A DNA stretch of 64,000 nt from positions 806,001 to 870,000 of the forward strand of contig CAWGZY010000005.1 of assembly GCA_963827085.1 (NCBI GenBank). Direction: 5' to 3'. Under the pieces are notes generated by a model. It had not been told where the DNA came from. It saw only the letters and a program-made list of their open reading frames with translations, and searched no databases. The position numbers were made by a program, and so were the translations under genes. The stretch comes from JAGVPT01 sp963827085 (lineage in GTDB: Bacteria > Bacteroidota > Ignavibacteria > UBA10030 > UBA8401). Within the stretch, counting starts at the first letter, position 1. Each line of letters opens with the position of its first letter. This document shows positions 51,757 through 62,669 of the stretch, in pieces.

Positions 51757-53175
51757 GTGGGAGGATCTCTTAGCCCCTTCGGTTCGACGAAGTTGGAAGG
51801 CGACTATTACCACACGGCAGACGAATCGGGGAGCGGATCGGTAACGACAAATTCGGTTTCCGGCGGAATTGAACAGACTTTTGGAAATATCGTCAATACA
51901 TCCTTAAAAGTTGAAAATGCAGAGTATGAAAGCATCTCAGCGGATTCTCTAAGTTCAGAAGAGAAGCGCCAATCGACGCTCATAGATGCGAAAGCGACAG
52001 TGAAAGCCGCAAGCCGTCTTGACGTAACGGGCGAATACGTCGACAACATCAGCTCTTCAAGTCAGGATGCAATTCAACCTTCTGTTGGTACACTTGGAGT
52101 AGCGTATCGCATCATTGACCCAATAACGTTATCTTTGCAAGAGAAGATCTATTCAGGAGCCGGAAATTCATCCGTCGTCGGTTTAAGTTCCTCGGTCGGA
52201 TACGGCACTACGGTGACGGGAAAATATGAACTCGGGAACGGCATCAGCGGAAGGCGTAATGAAGCAAGCATCGGATTAAAGAACACCACAAAAATTACAG
52301 ACGACCTCACGTCTGAATTGTCATATGAAAGAACGAAAGAGCTCGACCAGAACGTACTCGAAACATCAACACCCGACCATAACGCTTTGTCGATCGGTTT
52401 TGAATACTTACCGAAAGCTTCATACAAAGCTACGATTAAAGGTGAAATTGCAAGCGATGGACAAAGCACTAAACGTGATGTGACGTTCGGCGGGGATCTG
52501 CGGTTGGCACGGGACTTCACCCTCATCGAAAAATTAACATACTACGAAGAAGTGAGATCACAGGCTCAGGATCCGACAAATAGTTTTGCAGGCGGTACAT
52601 TGACTGCCGACCCGACCAATATTATTGGTTCGCAACTTTCGGACGGGACATTGAGGAACCTCCACAATACGATCGGCATCGCCTATAGACCGGTTGCGTG
52701 GGACTGGTTGAATGCCATCGGCAAATTCGATCAGAGAATGTCGTACAATGGAATGGTTTCGCCGGAGACCTACGATAACGCTTCGATCGTTTCTCTGCAC
52801 ACCTTCATTGAGCCGTTCCGCAGGCTGGAAATGGGTTTGAAATATGCGCTGAAAGTGGACGATGCAACATCGTACGGCCTCGACGCGAAGACACTGACAG
52901 ATTTTTATCTGCTCCATGCGGAGTACGATTTGAATTGGCACAGTTTCGACGTTGCAGGCGAGTACAGAATTCTGAGCCAGCACGAAGCAAACGACGCGAA
53001 GATCGGCTACAGCGCTGAAGTCGGCTACGTTCTGATGCAGAATGTTCACGTTGCGGTCGGCTACAATTTTGTCGGCAATAAAGACCTTGATTTGGTAGAT
53101 TATACCTACTGGTCAAGGGGGCCATACATAACGATGGGTGTGAAGTTCACTGAAAAAATCTTGAATTACTTTTAA
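51757..53175 (+). CDS. Outer-membrane beta-barrel, 3' part of the same probable frameshifted gene
   Basis: Opens with GTG but has no signal peptide and no ribosome site. In its frame the reading is already open upstream (PERYGVGGSLSPFGSTKLEGDYYH). The product is a run of alternating amphipathic strands ending with ...YITMGVKFTEKILNYF, an aromatic C-terminus as in outer-membrane barrels. One base added or lost near 51700-51745 would fuse it to the preceding part. Without that, it would not be exported. Confidence 0.7.
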   Translation: MGGSLSPFGSTKLEGDYYHTADESGSGSVTTNSVSGGIEQTFGNIVNTSLKVENAEYESISADSLSSEEKRQSTLIDAKATVKAASRLDVTGEYVDNISSSSQDAIQPSVGTLGVAYRIIDPITLSLQEKIYSGAGNSSVVGLSSSVGYGTTVTGKYELGNGISGRRNEASIGLKNTTKITDDLTSELSYERTKELDQNVLETSTPDHNALSIGFEYLPKASYKATIKGEIASDGQSTKRDVTFGGDLRLARDFTLIEKLTYYEEVRSQAQDPTNSFAGGTLTADPTNIIGSQLSDGTLRNLHNTIGIAYRPVAWDWLNAIGKFDQRMSYNGMVSPETYDNASIVSLHTFIEPFRRLEMGLKYALKVDDATSYGLDAKTLTDFYLLHAEYDLNWHSFDVAGEYRILSQHEANDAKIGYSAEVGYVLMQNVHVAVGYNFVGNKDLDLVDYTYWSRGPYITMGVKFTEKILNYF

Positions 53176-53212
53176 TGAAAGTGTTGTTCACTGAACAGAG
53201 TTTGACATCATT

Positions 53213-56200
53213 GTGAAAACAACTATGAATCGATTCGCTCGTTTATATTATCGTTTGAATCGGCAGGCTTCTGTGAAAGTCGCCGTTCTGGCAGGATTGA
53301 TAATGCTCGCGGGCTCGTCCTTACACGGCCAGAGCATTGCGAACTATGCTCCGGTGACGCTAACAACGGGGATTATCTACGAGTCGGATTCGGCAACCGG
53401 CAATGCATTTCCGTCGTGGCGAAACAACGCGAATGGCAATGCCAATATGGATGATAACAGGAGCTATCCCGTCAGCATAGGATTCGATTTCTGGTATAAC
53501 GGCACACGTTATACGCAATTCAGCGTTTCTACTAATGGATTCATAGACTTCTCCGGGCAGACGTTCGATGGCGGACCTAATTCCCGGCCGTTTGGGCCAT
53601 ATGACGCCGACCTGAGCACGAACGCATTTTCCGGCGGAACGGTTCTGGCTATCGCGCCACTTTACTTCGATTTGACAACGGCAGACACTGTAGATCCGCT
53701 CGGCAATAGCATCAAGTATCTCACCACGGGGACAGCCCCCAATAGGGTTTTGACCGTGGAATGGCTCGACATGACTATTTATAGTAACTTTACAGCGAAC
53801 ATCAATTTCCAATTGAAGCTGTTCGAATCGACGGGTGTCATAGAATTCATTTATGGATCAATGTCCCCAGGAACTGCCGGATGGTCGTACACACTCGGGA
53901 TCAATGATTCGGTGCTGAGCGCGACGCCGACGGCAGCCCAGCTTCTATTACAACAGACGGTGAATTCAACGACATTCAACAACACCGTTCAAAACAATTT
54001 GACGACGCTGCCAACCTCTAACACAATGTTAACGTTTGCTCCGCCGACGCCGGCCAATCCAACAAATCTGACATTTTCAAATATCCAGCTGACGTCGATG
54101 CAGCTCAACTGGACTGACAATGCCACTAACGAAGTAGGATATGTGGTCTACCGGTCGGATGACGGCGGAGCCACGTATAATTTCATTCATCAACTTGCCG
54201 CAAATTCAACCTCCGTGAATGAGACAGGTTTGCTCGCAGGGACTACGTACTATTGGAAAGTCTATGCTGTGACCGAAGGGAGGCTTAGTGCCCCGCTACA
54301 GGGAAGTCAAGCAACGAGCCCTGCTCCAAACGTTATTTCAGCGCAAACCGGGCCGTGGAGCGTTGGCTCGACGTGGATAGGCGGAGTTGTTCCCGCCTCG
54401 AGTGCAAATGTTACAATCGCTGACAACACCACAGTTACGCTGGACGGTAATGATACCACCAACAGCATTACGGTGGGACAAGGGGGGACCGGAGCTACTT
54501 TAGTCATTGGCAGCAGTGCTGTTGCGCGGACATTGACCGTTAACGGCGGCTTTACAGTTAATTCGGGAGCAACCGTTACTGTAAACACTGCATTCTCACA
54601 AACGGCGCACGCTCTCAATATAACCGGCGACATAATGAATGCAGGAACATTCAACATGACACCGAGCACTACAAGCGGCTGCGTTGTAACCTTCGGCAGG
54701 AACGGTCCTCAAAATATTGAAGGAGGAGGGGCGACAACGCGTTTTGGAAAAATCACGGTGAACATGGGATCCTCCAACTCAAATATTCTGGATGTCTCTG
54801 CAACGAATTTTGTCGACACTGTAGCAAATTTCCTCACTCTTTCGAATGGAACATTCAGGCTTTCGACCGGAACGACTGTCACCCCCTTCGTGGGAAACGC
54901 TACAATACCATCCTCGGCGGGGCTTTGGCTCTATAGCAATTCCCCAACGGTGACAATTCCAGACAGCCTGATTGTTTCTGGATCGCTGAGAGTGAGCAGC
55001 GGGGTTTTGACGATCGGGAATGCTGCCGACAAACGATTGATGTCCAACGGCGGAACTTTTACGATTGAAGGAGGCACAGTCAATATTGCCGGAAGATTCG
55101 CCCCCTACAACGGTTTTACGACAACAGTCTTTACTATGTCAGGAGGGACGGTAAATGTCCCTACGATCAGCTCAACGAGCACTACTGATGCTCCCTTCTC
55201 GATAAGCGTTCCCGGGTCGTATTTCGAAATGACCGGCGGAACAATCATTATCAAACATTCGAATGGTGTTGCCGGGTCGCGGCTTGGATTCCTTAACACC
55301 GGTTCGACGACATATTCGGTCACGGGCGGCATTGTAGAGATAGGCGATGCTTCGACTGCAAGCGGCGACACAATTGCGGTCAAGTCTATTACGCCGCTCT
55401 ATAATTTCCTTGTTGCCGGTTCCACACCCACAGTAACGGCGCGGCTCGACACATTTCTTGTTGTCAAAAACAATCTTACCATCAACTCAGGGAATAGCCT
55501 GAACGCGAATAACAACAACATCAGCGATGCCGGACTCTGGAGCGATGCCGGTTCATTCACGCCGACAACGACAACAGCAACATTTAACGGAACGGCGGCG
55601 CAAACGATTACAAGAACTTCGGGCGCCGAAACGTTCAACAAGTTGACGATAAACAATGGCAGCTCAGTCTCGCTTGGTTCAAGCGCCACTGTTGCAGACT
55701 CGTTCCAGATTTTGCAGGGGACGTTCGCCGTCGGCACATTTACCTTGACGCTGAACGGCGGCGTCGCAAGCAGCGGAACTTTAACTTCTGCTGTCACTGG
55801 GACTGTATCGTACAATAAGAGTTCAGCAGTGCAGGCTGTCCTCGCAGCAAATTATGGAAATCTGACATTCAGCAATTTTACGAAAACTCTGCCGTCAAGC
55901 GGAGTCGTGGGAATCGCATCAACGTTCACTCCGGGTACTGCGGCCGGGCACACGATCACTGGGAGTACGGTGGACTTCAACGGCTCTGGAGCACAAACGA
56001 TACCTTCGTTCTTATTCAATAACCTCAACGTGAGTACCGGCGGAACAAAAACGCTTGCGGTTCCAGCTGCGGATACGGTTCAAGGCAACTTCACTATCAA
56101 TTCAGGAGTTACTTTTGCGGATGGAGGATTTATCCTTCGGGTTGCCAAAAACGCTACGAATAACGGCGCACACACTGGAGCGGGAAGCGTCACCTTCGTC

Positions 56201-59200
56201 CCGGGCACTGCCGCACACGTTCTCTCGGGGACCGGCCCATATACAAACCTCGTTATGAATGATGCGAACGGCGCGACGCTCTCCAACAATCTAACGATCA
56301 ACGGCGTGCTGACCTTCACTTCCGGCATTGTCACTACGTCTTCCGCCGACACTGTCATTATCTCATCTACCGGTAGCGTCAGCAGGACCAGCGGTCACGT
56401 GAACGGGAACCTGGAAAAATATTTTCCGACAGGAAGCAACGTCCTTCGGCTCTTTGAAGTCGGCGATGCTACAACCTTTGCTCCGGATACAGTGACCTTC
56501 GCCTCGGTGACGACCGGAGGCAATCTCATATCCTCTACAACAGCCGCTGAGCATCCGCAAATTGCTTCTTCAAAGATCAGTTCTTCGAGCGATGTAAACC
56601 GGTATTGGACTTTGGCGAACAGCGGGATCGCTTTCACTTCATGCAACATCACTTTTGATTTCGTTGCCGGTGATATCGATGGAGGAGCCACAACCGCCAA
56701 TTTCGTAGTTGGAAAGTACGACGCAGCGTGGACCTATCCAACAATTGGAACGCGCACGGGAACGAGCACTCAAGCAACCGGAATAACAAGCTTCCTTTCT
56801 ACAGGCACGGGATTCGCGATCGGCGATACGAACACTATCCTCACAAACTCCTACCAATCCGTTGCGACAGGAAACTGGAATGCTGTTGCGACATGGCAGC
56901 GATACAATGGAACGTCCTGGGTAGCAGCAGCAGTAGTGCCTGACAGTACGGTTCAAACAATAACCTTACAAAACGGTTATGCAGTAACTGTTACAGCCAA
57001 CACGAATGCCGATCAACTTGTGATAAATGCCGGCGGTGTATTGGCCATTAACAGCGGCGTAACGTTTACTCTCCACAAAAGGGGGGGTACCGATCTGGCA
57101 ATCTCCGGAGCACTGATAAACAGCGGAACCCTGGCACAAGGGACTGCCGTTGCTGCTGTGTCAAGTACGGGTCTTTACATGCACAATACGAACAACACGG
57201 CCAACCTGGTCGCAACCTGGGATCCAAACTCTACCTGCCAATTTACGGGCGTGACGACCGCGCTGCCCGCAAATTTAGCCCAGACATTTGGGAATGTTCA
57301 ATGGAATAACGCGAGCCAGACTGCTACTCTGAATATTGCCGGTGTGCTTACCACCGTAGCTGGAAACTTCACAATGACTTCCACCGGAACCGGGGAATTA
57401 GACCTGGCGGCAGCGCAAAGCCAAACAACAACCGTCGGGGGCAGCTATTCTCAAACTGGAGGGACATTCGGCCTATCCACTGGAAATGGCACACCAACAT
57501 TGAAAATTGCCGGAAATTTTTCTATGAGCGGTGGAACTCTTCGGATGAAAGGGAGCGGGGGAGCGAACACCGGGACGTCGACAATGAGTGTTGCAGGAAA
57601 TTTTTCTTTTACTGCCGGAGCGATCAGCGAAAATTCCACAAGCAACACCGGAAAAGGGTTGATAGTATTTAACGGTACCGGCGTGCAGACATATACTTCG
57701 GGGGGGACGAGAACAGCCACCGATAGTATCGGCTGGACAGTAAACAGCGGCGCCACGCTGTACATGGGAACGAACACAATCAGCGGCGGCGGAACTTTTA
57801 CGCTTTCCAGCGGCGGAACGCTCGGCATCGGTTCGACGAGCGGAATCACAGCCAGCGGTGCAACGGGAAACATTCAAACCACCGGAAGGTCGTACAACGC
57901 CGGGGGACATTATGTCTACAACGGAGTCTCACTCCAGAGTACCGGCAACGGACTCCCAAGCATTGTGAATCAGTTAACGATCAACAACGGCGCCGGAGCC
58001 AACCTCACGAACTCGGTTCAAACAGATTCGCTCTATCTTACCGCCGGCGCATTCAATGTGAACACAGCTGTTACACTAACAATCGACAACCTGGTGACTG
58101 TCGGCGCCGGCTCGTTGTCAAGCGCGACAACAGGAACGGTAAATTACAGCCATGCAGCCAATGGTCAGACCGTGCTTCCGGCAAGCTACGGCAATTTAAC
58201 TTTTAGCAATTTCAACAAAATACTTCCGTCGTCGGGAACGGTGGGCATTGCAGGCACATTTACTGCAGGAACGGCGACTGGCCACACAGTAACAGGAAGC
58301 ACGGTATCGTTTAACGGAACGTCAAGCCAGGTGATCCCAGCTTTCACGTTTAACAATCTGTCCATCAGCAATGGTTGGAAGGGCATTGGAGGGAATGCAA
58401 CCGTTCAGGGTATCGATTCCATAAACTCCGGCGTTTTCTCTGACAGCGTTTTCATCCTTACGGTCAATGGGAGTATCGTGAACACCGCTCTCCACAGAGG
58501 ATCCGGGGAGATTTATCTCAACGGCGGATTAACTGCCCACGTTGTTTCGGGGGGGGGTACTTTCGGCAACGTTGAGTTGAACGACGGGAATGGCATCACG
58601 ATGAGCGCGAATCTCAATATTAGCGGTACGCTCACACTGACGCGTGGAATCATCACGACAGCAAGCGACAGTGTTGTCATCAATTCGGGTGGGAACGTTA
58701 CACGGGCTGTGAGCGGATTGGCACGACACGTCTATGGGAATATGAAATACTATATAACGACGGGTTCTCCGGTATCGGTGACATTCCATATCGGAGACGC
58801 AACAAACTATGCGCCGCTTAATATCACGTTAGCAAGTGTGACAACAGCAGGTTACTTCGTGGCGACGACGGTGGGATCGAACGACCCGTATATTGGCATC
58901 TCGGGATTCGACATAACGAAAAACGTAGTTCGTTACTGGACCCTCAAGAATTTAAACGTAGTTTTCACAACGTACTCTGTTACGGCAAATTTCGTGTCGA
59001 CCGATATTATGTCTGGCGCAAATACAGCAAATTTCTTCCTGAGGCTCTACTCCGGCGGCCTTTGGAACGGACCGACGACGACAACGCGAACTTCCTCCAG
59101 CACACAAGCTACCGGCCTGACGGCTTTTGGTGATATAGCCGTTGGGCAACTTCTTGGATATTTCCGGTGGGTTGGTTTAGGGGGTAACCCATACTGGAAT

Positions 59201-61519
59201 ACTCCGAACAATTGGTCTCTCAACGCCGTACCGACAACGCTTAACGACGTGATATTAGACACTACGGCGATTATCTATAATATCTCTGCCGATTCATGCA
59301 AAAGTCTCACAATTACCAACAGCGGAATCCAACTCACCGACAGCATAGGGAGTTTAGCTGTTATAGGAAATCTGAGCATGACAAACGGAACATTGAACAC
59401 TCGCCTCGCGTTTCCGACGGTAGGCGGCACCACAACAATGACGGGCGGGAGTGTCGGCTTTACCGGAACTGGTTCTCAAACTGTACCTGCGGTGGGCTAT
59501 TACAATTTGAATCTCGCCGGAGGAGGAGCGAGGACAGGTAATGTGACGCTCGCAAGCGGCACGATCACTGTCGCAAATAATGCGGTTTTATCAGGTGTCA
59601 TCCCGGCGGGACAGTGGATCAATACCGGAAACACCTTTCAGTATACCGGATCGGGAGGGCAATCAATTGCCCCGCTTGGTTACAATAACCTCACAATCTC
59701 AAATGCTCGCGGTGCAAATAATATCACATTCTCCAGCGGCGATACGATCCGGATCGCGGGCACATTCACTCCATCAGCAACGTTCAGCAGCGGTTACGGG
59801 TATGTTCTGACGGGAACGACGGTCGATTTCAACGGTTCCGGTGCACAGACCGTGCCCTGCATGCCGTACAATTCCCTGCGGCTTAGCGGCGCAAGGACAA
59901 CGAACACCGTGACGCTTTCTTCAAGCGATACAATTCATGTCGCGAATATTTTTAATCCCGTCGCAACATTTACAAGCGGCGGGTATCAATCGGCGGGATC
60001 GATAGTTGATTACAATGGAGCGGGGGCGCAAACAGTTGTAGCTTTTAACTATAATAATCTGCTGATTAGCGGAGCGAAGACAACGAACAACGTAACATTT
60101 GCAAGTTCCGGAACGGTCGGCATTGCAGGAGCAATGACAACGGCCGCAACATTCACGAGCGGAGGGTATGTTACAACAGGGAGCATCATCAATTACAATG
60201 GGGCGGGTGCCCAAACGGTGAATGCATTTTGGTACAATAACTTAACAATCAGCGGGGCCCACACGGCCAATTATATTACACTCGCCTCCAGCGATACGAT
60301 CCGCATAGCAAATACATTTTCTCCAACTGCAACGTTCACAAGCGGGGGGTATGTCACGAGCGGAAGCACGATAAATTTCAACGGAAGCGGTGCCCAAACG
60401 ATCCCATCATTTAGCTACAATAATTTGCAGACGGCGACCGGGGGAACAAAAACTGCCGGAGGAGCGATGGTTATCTATGGCAGTATGATCATTGGCTCAT
60501 CTTCCACGCTCAATGGCTCATCGACCATTGATACCCTCTATGGTAATTGGATAAATAATGGTACATTTACTCCAACAACGTCCGAGATTGTTTTTGCCGG
60601 TCCTTCGAGCGCAAGCATTGCGGGAGCGACAAGCTTCAACAATCTAACTATAAATAAAAGTTCTTCGACGACAAATGTGGCGTTGAATAATAGTATCCAG
60701 GTTGTCAACGTTTCGATGGCGGGGGGGATGATGGGAACGGGGCCGTCGAACGCAGTGACGATCACAGGTACACGGACCGGCAATGGCATTATCCTTGGTA
60801 CGATAACCAGGACTCTCGCATTTACGGCCGGGACACCGTATGCGTTTGAAGGACCATACACAACACTCAATTTCAACTCTGGCGGAACGTTGCCCTCATC
60901 GATAACAGTATTTGTCGATACGGTATCTCCCGGTGCGAATACATATATGACCCCGATCAACCGATACTACGTAATTTCACAATCCGGCGGTTCCGGGTTT
61001 ACATATACGATGCAATTGCATTATCGAAGCACTGAAGTAATCTCGCCGAATATGAATTCTTCACTCAAGATATGGCAGCGAACTTCGACCGGACCGGATG
61101 TGTGGGCCCGGCTTGGCATGACGTCGGCCGATTCAACGGTAAACGATTGGGTTCAATACAGCGGAGTGACAACCGTGGGGACATGGAGTTTATCGAGTAC
61201 AACGGTTCCGAATATTGTTTTGACCCTCACGGCCAGCAAGACGAATCCCGTTCCCGGCGACACGGTCACATATTCCATCGCTTATTCAAACACGGGAGAC
61301 GGGAGCGCTACGAACACTGTTGTGTCAGCAGGCACGCCGATTAATACGTCATATGTCGCCAATAGCGTGACGGTAAATTCCGTTGCAAAAACTGACGCGA
61401 ACGATGGCGATGGAGTTACAGTTTTGTCAGGAAGTATTACGGTAAATCTTGCTACGATTGTTGGCGCTATCGCTCCGGGCGGGAACGGTACGATAACTTA
61501 CAAAGTGATTATTAATTGA
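53213..61519 (+). CDS. Giant repeat-rich surface adhesin-like protein with FN3, G8-like and C-terminal DUF11 modules
   Basis: 2,768 residues (2,764 if the ATG at 53225 is used; neither start has a clear ribosome site). Signal peptide VAVLAGLIMLAGSSLHGQ. A nidogen-like beta domain (FDFWYNGTRYTQFSVSTNGFIDF) and one fibronectin III domain (~283-370) follow. Three modules begin GxWxxxxTW (54350, 56870, 59180), resembling G8-type starts and each opening a parallel-beta repeat region. These regions carry units such as YGNLTFSNF...GSGAQTIPSFLFNNL. At 59681-60415 there are four clear 61-62-residue repeats. The last ~100 residues are a DUF11-like module (NPVPGDTVTYSIAYSNTGDGSATN) ending TYKVIIN. Very low in charged residues and rich in T/S/G/N. 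Likely a surface filament or matrix protein. Confidence 0.85.
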   Translation: MKTTMNRFARLYYRLNRQASVKVAVLAGLIMLAGSSLHGQSIANYAPVTLTTGIIYESDSATGNAFPSWRNNANGNANMDDNRSYPVSIGFDFWYNGTRYTQFSVSTNGFIDFSGQTFDGGPNSRPFGPYDADLSTNAFSGGTVLAIAPLYFDLTTADTVDPLGNSIKYLTTGTAPNRVLTVEWLDMTIYSNFTANINFQLKLFESTGVIEFIYGSMSPGTAGWSYTLGINDSVLSATPTAAQLLLQQTVNSTTFNNTVQNNLTTLPTSNTMLTFAPPTPANPTNLTFSNIQLTSMQLNWTDNATNEVGYVVYRSDDGGATYNFIHQLAANSTSVNETGLLAGTTYYWKVYAVTEGRLSAPLQGSQATSPAPNVISAQTGPWSVGSTWIGGVVPASSANVTIADNTTVTLDGNDTTNSITVGQGGTGATLVIGSSAVARTLTVNGGFTVNSGATVTVNTAFSQTAHALNITGDIMNAGTFNMTPSTTSGCVVTFGRNGPQNIEGGGATTRFGKITVNMGSSNSNILDVSATNFVDTVANFLTLSNGTFRLSTGTTVTPFVGNATIPSSAGLWLYSNSPTVTIPDSLIVSGSLRVSSGVLTIGNAADKRLMSNGGTFTIEGGTVNIAGRFAPYNGFTTTVFTMSGGTVNVPTISSTSTTDAPFSISVPGSYFEMTGGTIIIKHSNGVAGSRLGFLNTGSTTYSVTGGIVEIGDASTASGDTIAVKSITPLYNFLVAGSTPTVTARLDTFLVVKNNLTINSGNSLNANNNNISDAGLWSDAGSFTPTTTTATFNGTAAQTITRTSGAETFNKLTINNGSSVSLGSSATVADSFQILQGTFAVGTFTLTLNGGVASSGTLTSAVTGTVSYNKSSAVQAVLAANYGNLTFSNFTKTLPSSGVVGIASTFTPGTAAGHTITGSTVDFNGSGAQTIPSFLFNNLNVSTGGTKTLAVPAADTVQGNFTINSGVTFADGGFILRVAKNATNNGAHTGAGSVTFVPGTAAHVLSGTGPYTNLVMNDANGATLSNNLTINGVLTFTSGIVTTSSADTVIISSTGSVSRTSGHVNGNLEKYFPTGSNVLRLFEVGDATTFAPDTVTFASVTTGGNLISSTTAAEHPQIASSKISSSSDVNRYWTLANSGIAFTSCNITFDFVAGDIDGGATTANFVVGKYDAAWTYPTIGTRTGTSTQATGITSFLSTGTGFAIGDTNTILTNSYQSVATGNWNAVATWQRYNGTSWVAAAVVPDSTVQTITLQNGYAVTVTANTNADQLVINAGGVLAINSGVTFTLHKRGGTDLAISGALINSGTLAQGTAVAAVSSTGLYMHNTNNTANLVATWDPNSTCQFTGVTTALPANLAQTFGNVQWNNASQTATLNIAGVLTTVAGNFTMTSTGTGELDLAAAQSQTTTVGGSYSQTGGTFGLSTGNGTPTLKIAGNFSMSGGTLRMKGSGGANTGTSTMSVAGNFSFTAGAISENSTSNTGKGLIVFNGTGVQTYTSGGTRTATDSIGWTVNSGATLYMGTNTISGGGTFTLSSGGTLGIGSTSGITASGATGNIQTTGRSYNAGGHYVYNGVSLQSTGNGLPSIVNQLTINNGAGANLTNSVQTDSLYLTAGAFNVNTAVTLTIDNLVTVGAGSLSSATTGTVNYSHAANGQTVLPASYGNLTFSNFNKILPSSGTVGIAGTFTAGTATGHTVTGSTVSFNGTSSQVIPAFTFNNLSISNGWKGIGGNATVQGIDSINSGVFSDSVFILTVNGSIVNTALHRGSGEIYLNGGLTAHVVSGGGTFGNVELNDGNGITMSANLNISGTLTLTRGIITTASDSVVINSGGNVTRAVSGLARHVYGNMKYYITTGSPVSVTFHIGDATNYAPLNITLASVTTAGYFVATTVGSNDPYIGISGFDITKNVVRYWTLKNLNVVFTTYSVTANFVSTDIMSGANTANFFLRLYSGGLWNGPTTTTRTSSSTQATGLTAFGDIAVGQLLGYFRWVGLGGNPYWNTPNNWSLNAVPTTLNDVILDTTAIIYNISADSCKSLTITNSGIQLTDSIGSLAVIGNLSMTNGTLNTRLAFPTVGGTTTMTGGSVGFTGTGSQTVPAVGYYNLNLAGGGARTGNVTLASGTITVANNAVLSGVIPAGQWINTGNTFQYTGSGGQSIAPLGYNNLTISNARGANNITFSSGDTIRIAGTFTPSATFSSGYGYVLTGTTVDFNGSGAQTVPCMPYNSLRLSGARTTNTVTLSSSDTIHVANIFNPVATFTSGGYQSAGSIVDYNGAGAQTVVAFNYNNLLISGAKTTNNVTFASSGTVGIAGAMTTAATFTSGGYVTTGSIINYNGAGAQTVNAFWYNNLTISGAHTANYITLASSDTIRIANTFSPTATFTSGGYVTSGSTINFNGSGAQTIPSFSYNNLQTATGGTKTAGGAMVIYGSMIIGSSSTLNGSSTIDTLYGNWINNGTFTPTTSEIVFAGPSSASIAGATSFNNLTINKSSSTTNVALNNSIQVVNVSMAGGMMGTGPSNAVTITGTRTGNGIILGTITRTLAFTAGTPYAFEGPYTTLNFNSGGTLPSSITVFVDTVSPGANTYMTPINRYYVISQSGGSGFTYTMQLHYRSTEVISPNMNSSLKIWQRTSTGPDVWARLGMTSADSTVNDWVQYSGVTTVGTWSLSSTTVPNIVLTLTASKTNPVPGDTVTYSIAYSNTGDGSATNTVVSAGTPINTSYVANSVTVNSVAKTDANDGDGVTVLSGSITVNLATIVGAIAPGGNGTITYKVIIN
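59681..60415 (+). repeat. Four in-frame 61-62-codon repeats inside the giant protein gene
   Basis: Units begin Y-N-N/S-L (59681, then every 183-186 nt) and contain T-[IV]-[RHG]-[IV]-A, ATFTSGGY, and G-[SA]-GAQT[VI]. The three later units are 61 codons and the first 62. More diverged versions occur near 55850-56030 and 58180-58370. Confidence 0.85.
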
Positions 61520-61550
61520 TTGGATACATATATTTTTCAAAGGAGTCAAT

Positions 61551-62648
61551 ATGAAAAAATTTTCAGCCATGGTAGTTTTTCTCGTCGTCGGTTCCTCGTT
61601 CCTTTTTGGGCAAAAGGCCCAGCAAGGACTCACGATGTCATACGGTCAGTTCAATGTTTCCTATACCGCACAACAACAAAACGATGCTGTCGTATTGCCA
61701 TTCATCGAAGGGAAATCGTTGACTGGATCGAAAGAGAGATTTGGTATTCTCTTTCGAGCATCGCAAGGGACAAGCGCGCTGATTGAAATTCTTGATGAAA
61801 CAGGCAAGACCATAAAAACTGTTGCACTGAATGAATTCTTAGGGAAAACCAGTTCAGAGGGAGTAAAACTGCTATCGAACACTATCTCAAGCGGAAATCG
61901 TACCGCTGAAACAGTTCATGAAGTAGCATTGCCTACTGGGACGGTGAAATTGATCACGAGAGCACTGGTAACAGGAGACAAGAATAATTCAAAAACTCCG
62001 GAACAGCTTGTTGTAACATTTTCGCTCGCGAGCGACAAGGGACAAAATCTTGCGCTTCGTCTCCTGCTTCCATTTGAAGGATCTGCTGGAATAGAAAAAA
62101 ACGGTGTAATCTTGTCGGGAAAATCTTCAACTTCTGTCATCGCTCTTTCCATTATGCCGGGTGCTGAGAATGTCTCCGTGCTGAAGAACATGATCTCAAT
62201 TAAAAGCCCTGCCAAAACTCTTTCTGGCGAAACACCGATGTTGTGGCTAATGGCGCGGGGGGCAAACGCTGCATCGCAAAGTGCGTCGCAAGCTCTTGCC
62301 GCCGAAATTATTGCAAATTCAGAAAAAGCAAAAGCCGACCCGAATATTGTCGTGGTGAATATGGTCAGTAAGCCTAACGCGCAGCCGGGCGACACGGTTA
62401 CCTACACGCTGATATGTAAAAATATCGGCGACGGCGACGCGACCAACATTCAGTTGTCCAATCCAGTCCCTAATGGTACTGTATATCTTGAAGGTTCCGC
62501 AACGGGGGAAGGGACGGAAATAAGTGTTGACAGAGAAACAGCAACCCCGGCAGAATCAGGTGCGGCTACTTTGCTGCGATGGAAATTAAAGGATGCACTA
62601 AAAGGCGGAAAAGAGCTGACGGTTACTTTTAGAGTAGTTGTTCAATAA
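61551..62648 (+). CDS. Exported protein with C-terminal DUF11 module
   Basis: 365 residues. AGGAG 6 nt before the ATG. Signal peptide MVVFLVVGSSFLFGQ. Residues ~25-270 are not recognised and are predicted beta-rich. From ~280 a DUF11-like domain (PNAQPGDTVTYTLICKNIGDGDATNIQLSNPVPNGT, in consecutive blocks) runs to the end (VTFRVVVQ). 31 bp after the giant adhesin gene and 21 bp before the next, so probably one operon. Could be a small structural partner of the larger proteins. No enzymatic motif seen. Confidence 0.85.
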   Translation: MKKFSAMVVFLVVGSSFLFGQKAQQGLTMSYGQFNVSYTAQQQNDAVVLPFIEGKSLTGSKERFGILFRASQGTSALIEILDETGKTIKTVALNEFLGKTSSEGVKLLSNTISSGNRTAETVHEVALPTGTVKLITRALVTGDKNNSKTPEQLVVTFSLASDKGQNLALRLLLPFEGSAGIEKNGVILSGKSSTSVIALSIMPGAENVSVLKNMISIKSPAKTLSGETPMLWLMARGANAASQSASQALAAEIIANSEKAKADPNIVVVNMVSKPNAQPGDTVTYTLICKNIGDGDATNIQLSNPVPNGTVYLEGSATGEGTEISVDRETATPAESGAATLLRWKLKDALKGGKELTVTFRVVVQ

Positions 62649-62669
62649 TCTTTAAACGGAGATCGACTT

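Noticed and set aside
54307..60960. Many antisense ORFs of 60-150 codons opposite the giant adhesin gene
   Set aside because: The sense strand is rich in Thr/Ser/Gly codons that rarely give antisense stops. None has a ribosome site, signal or recognisable domain.
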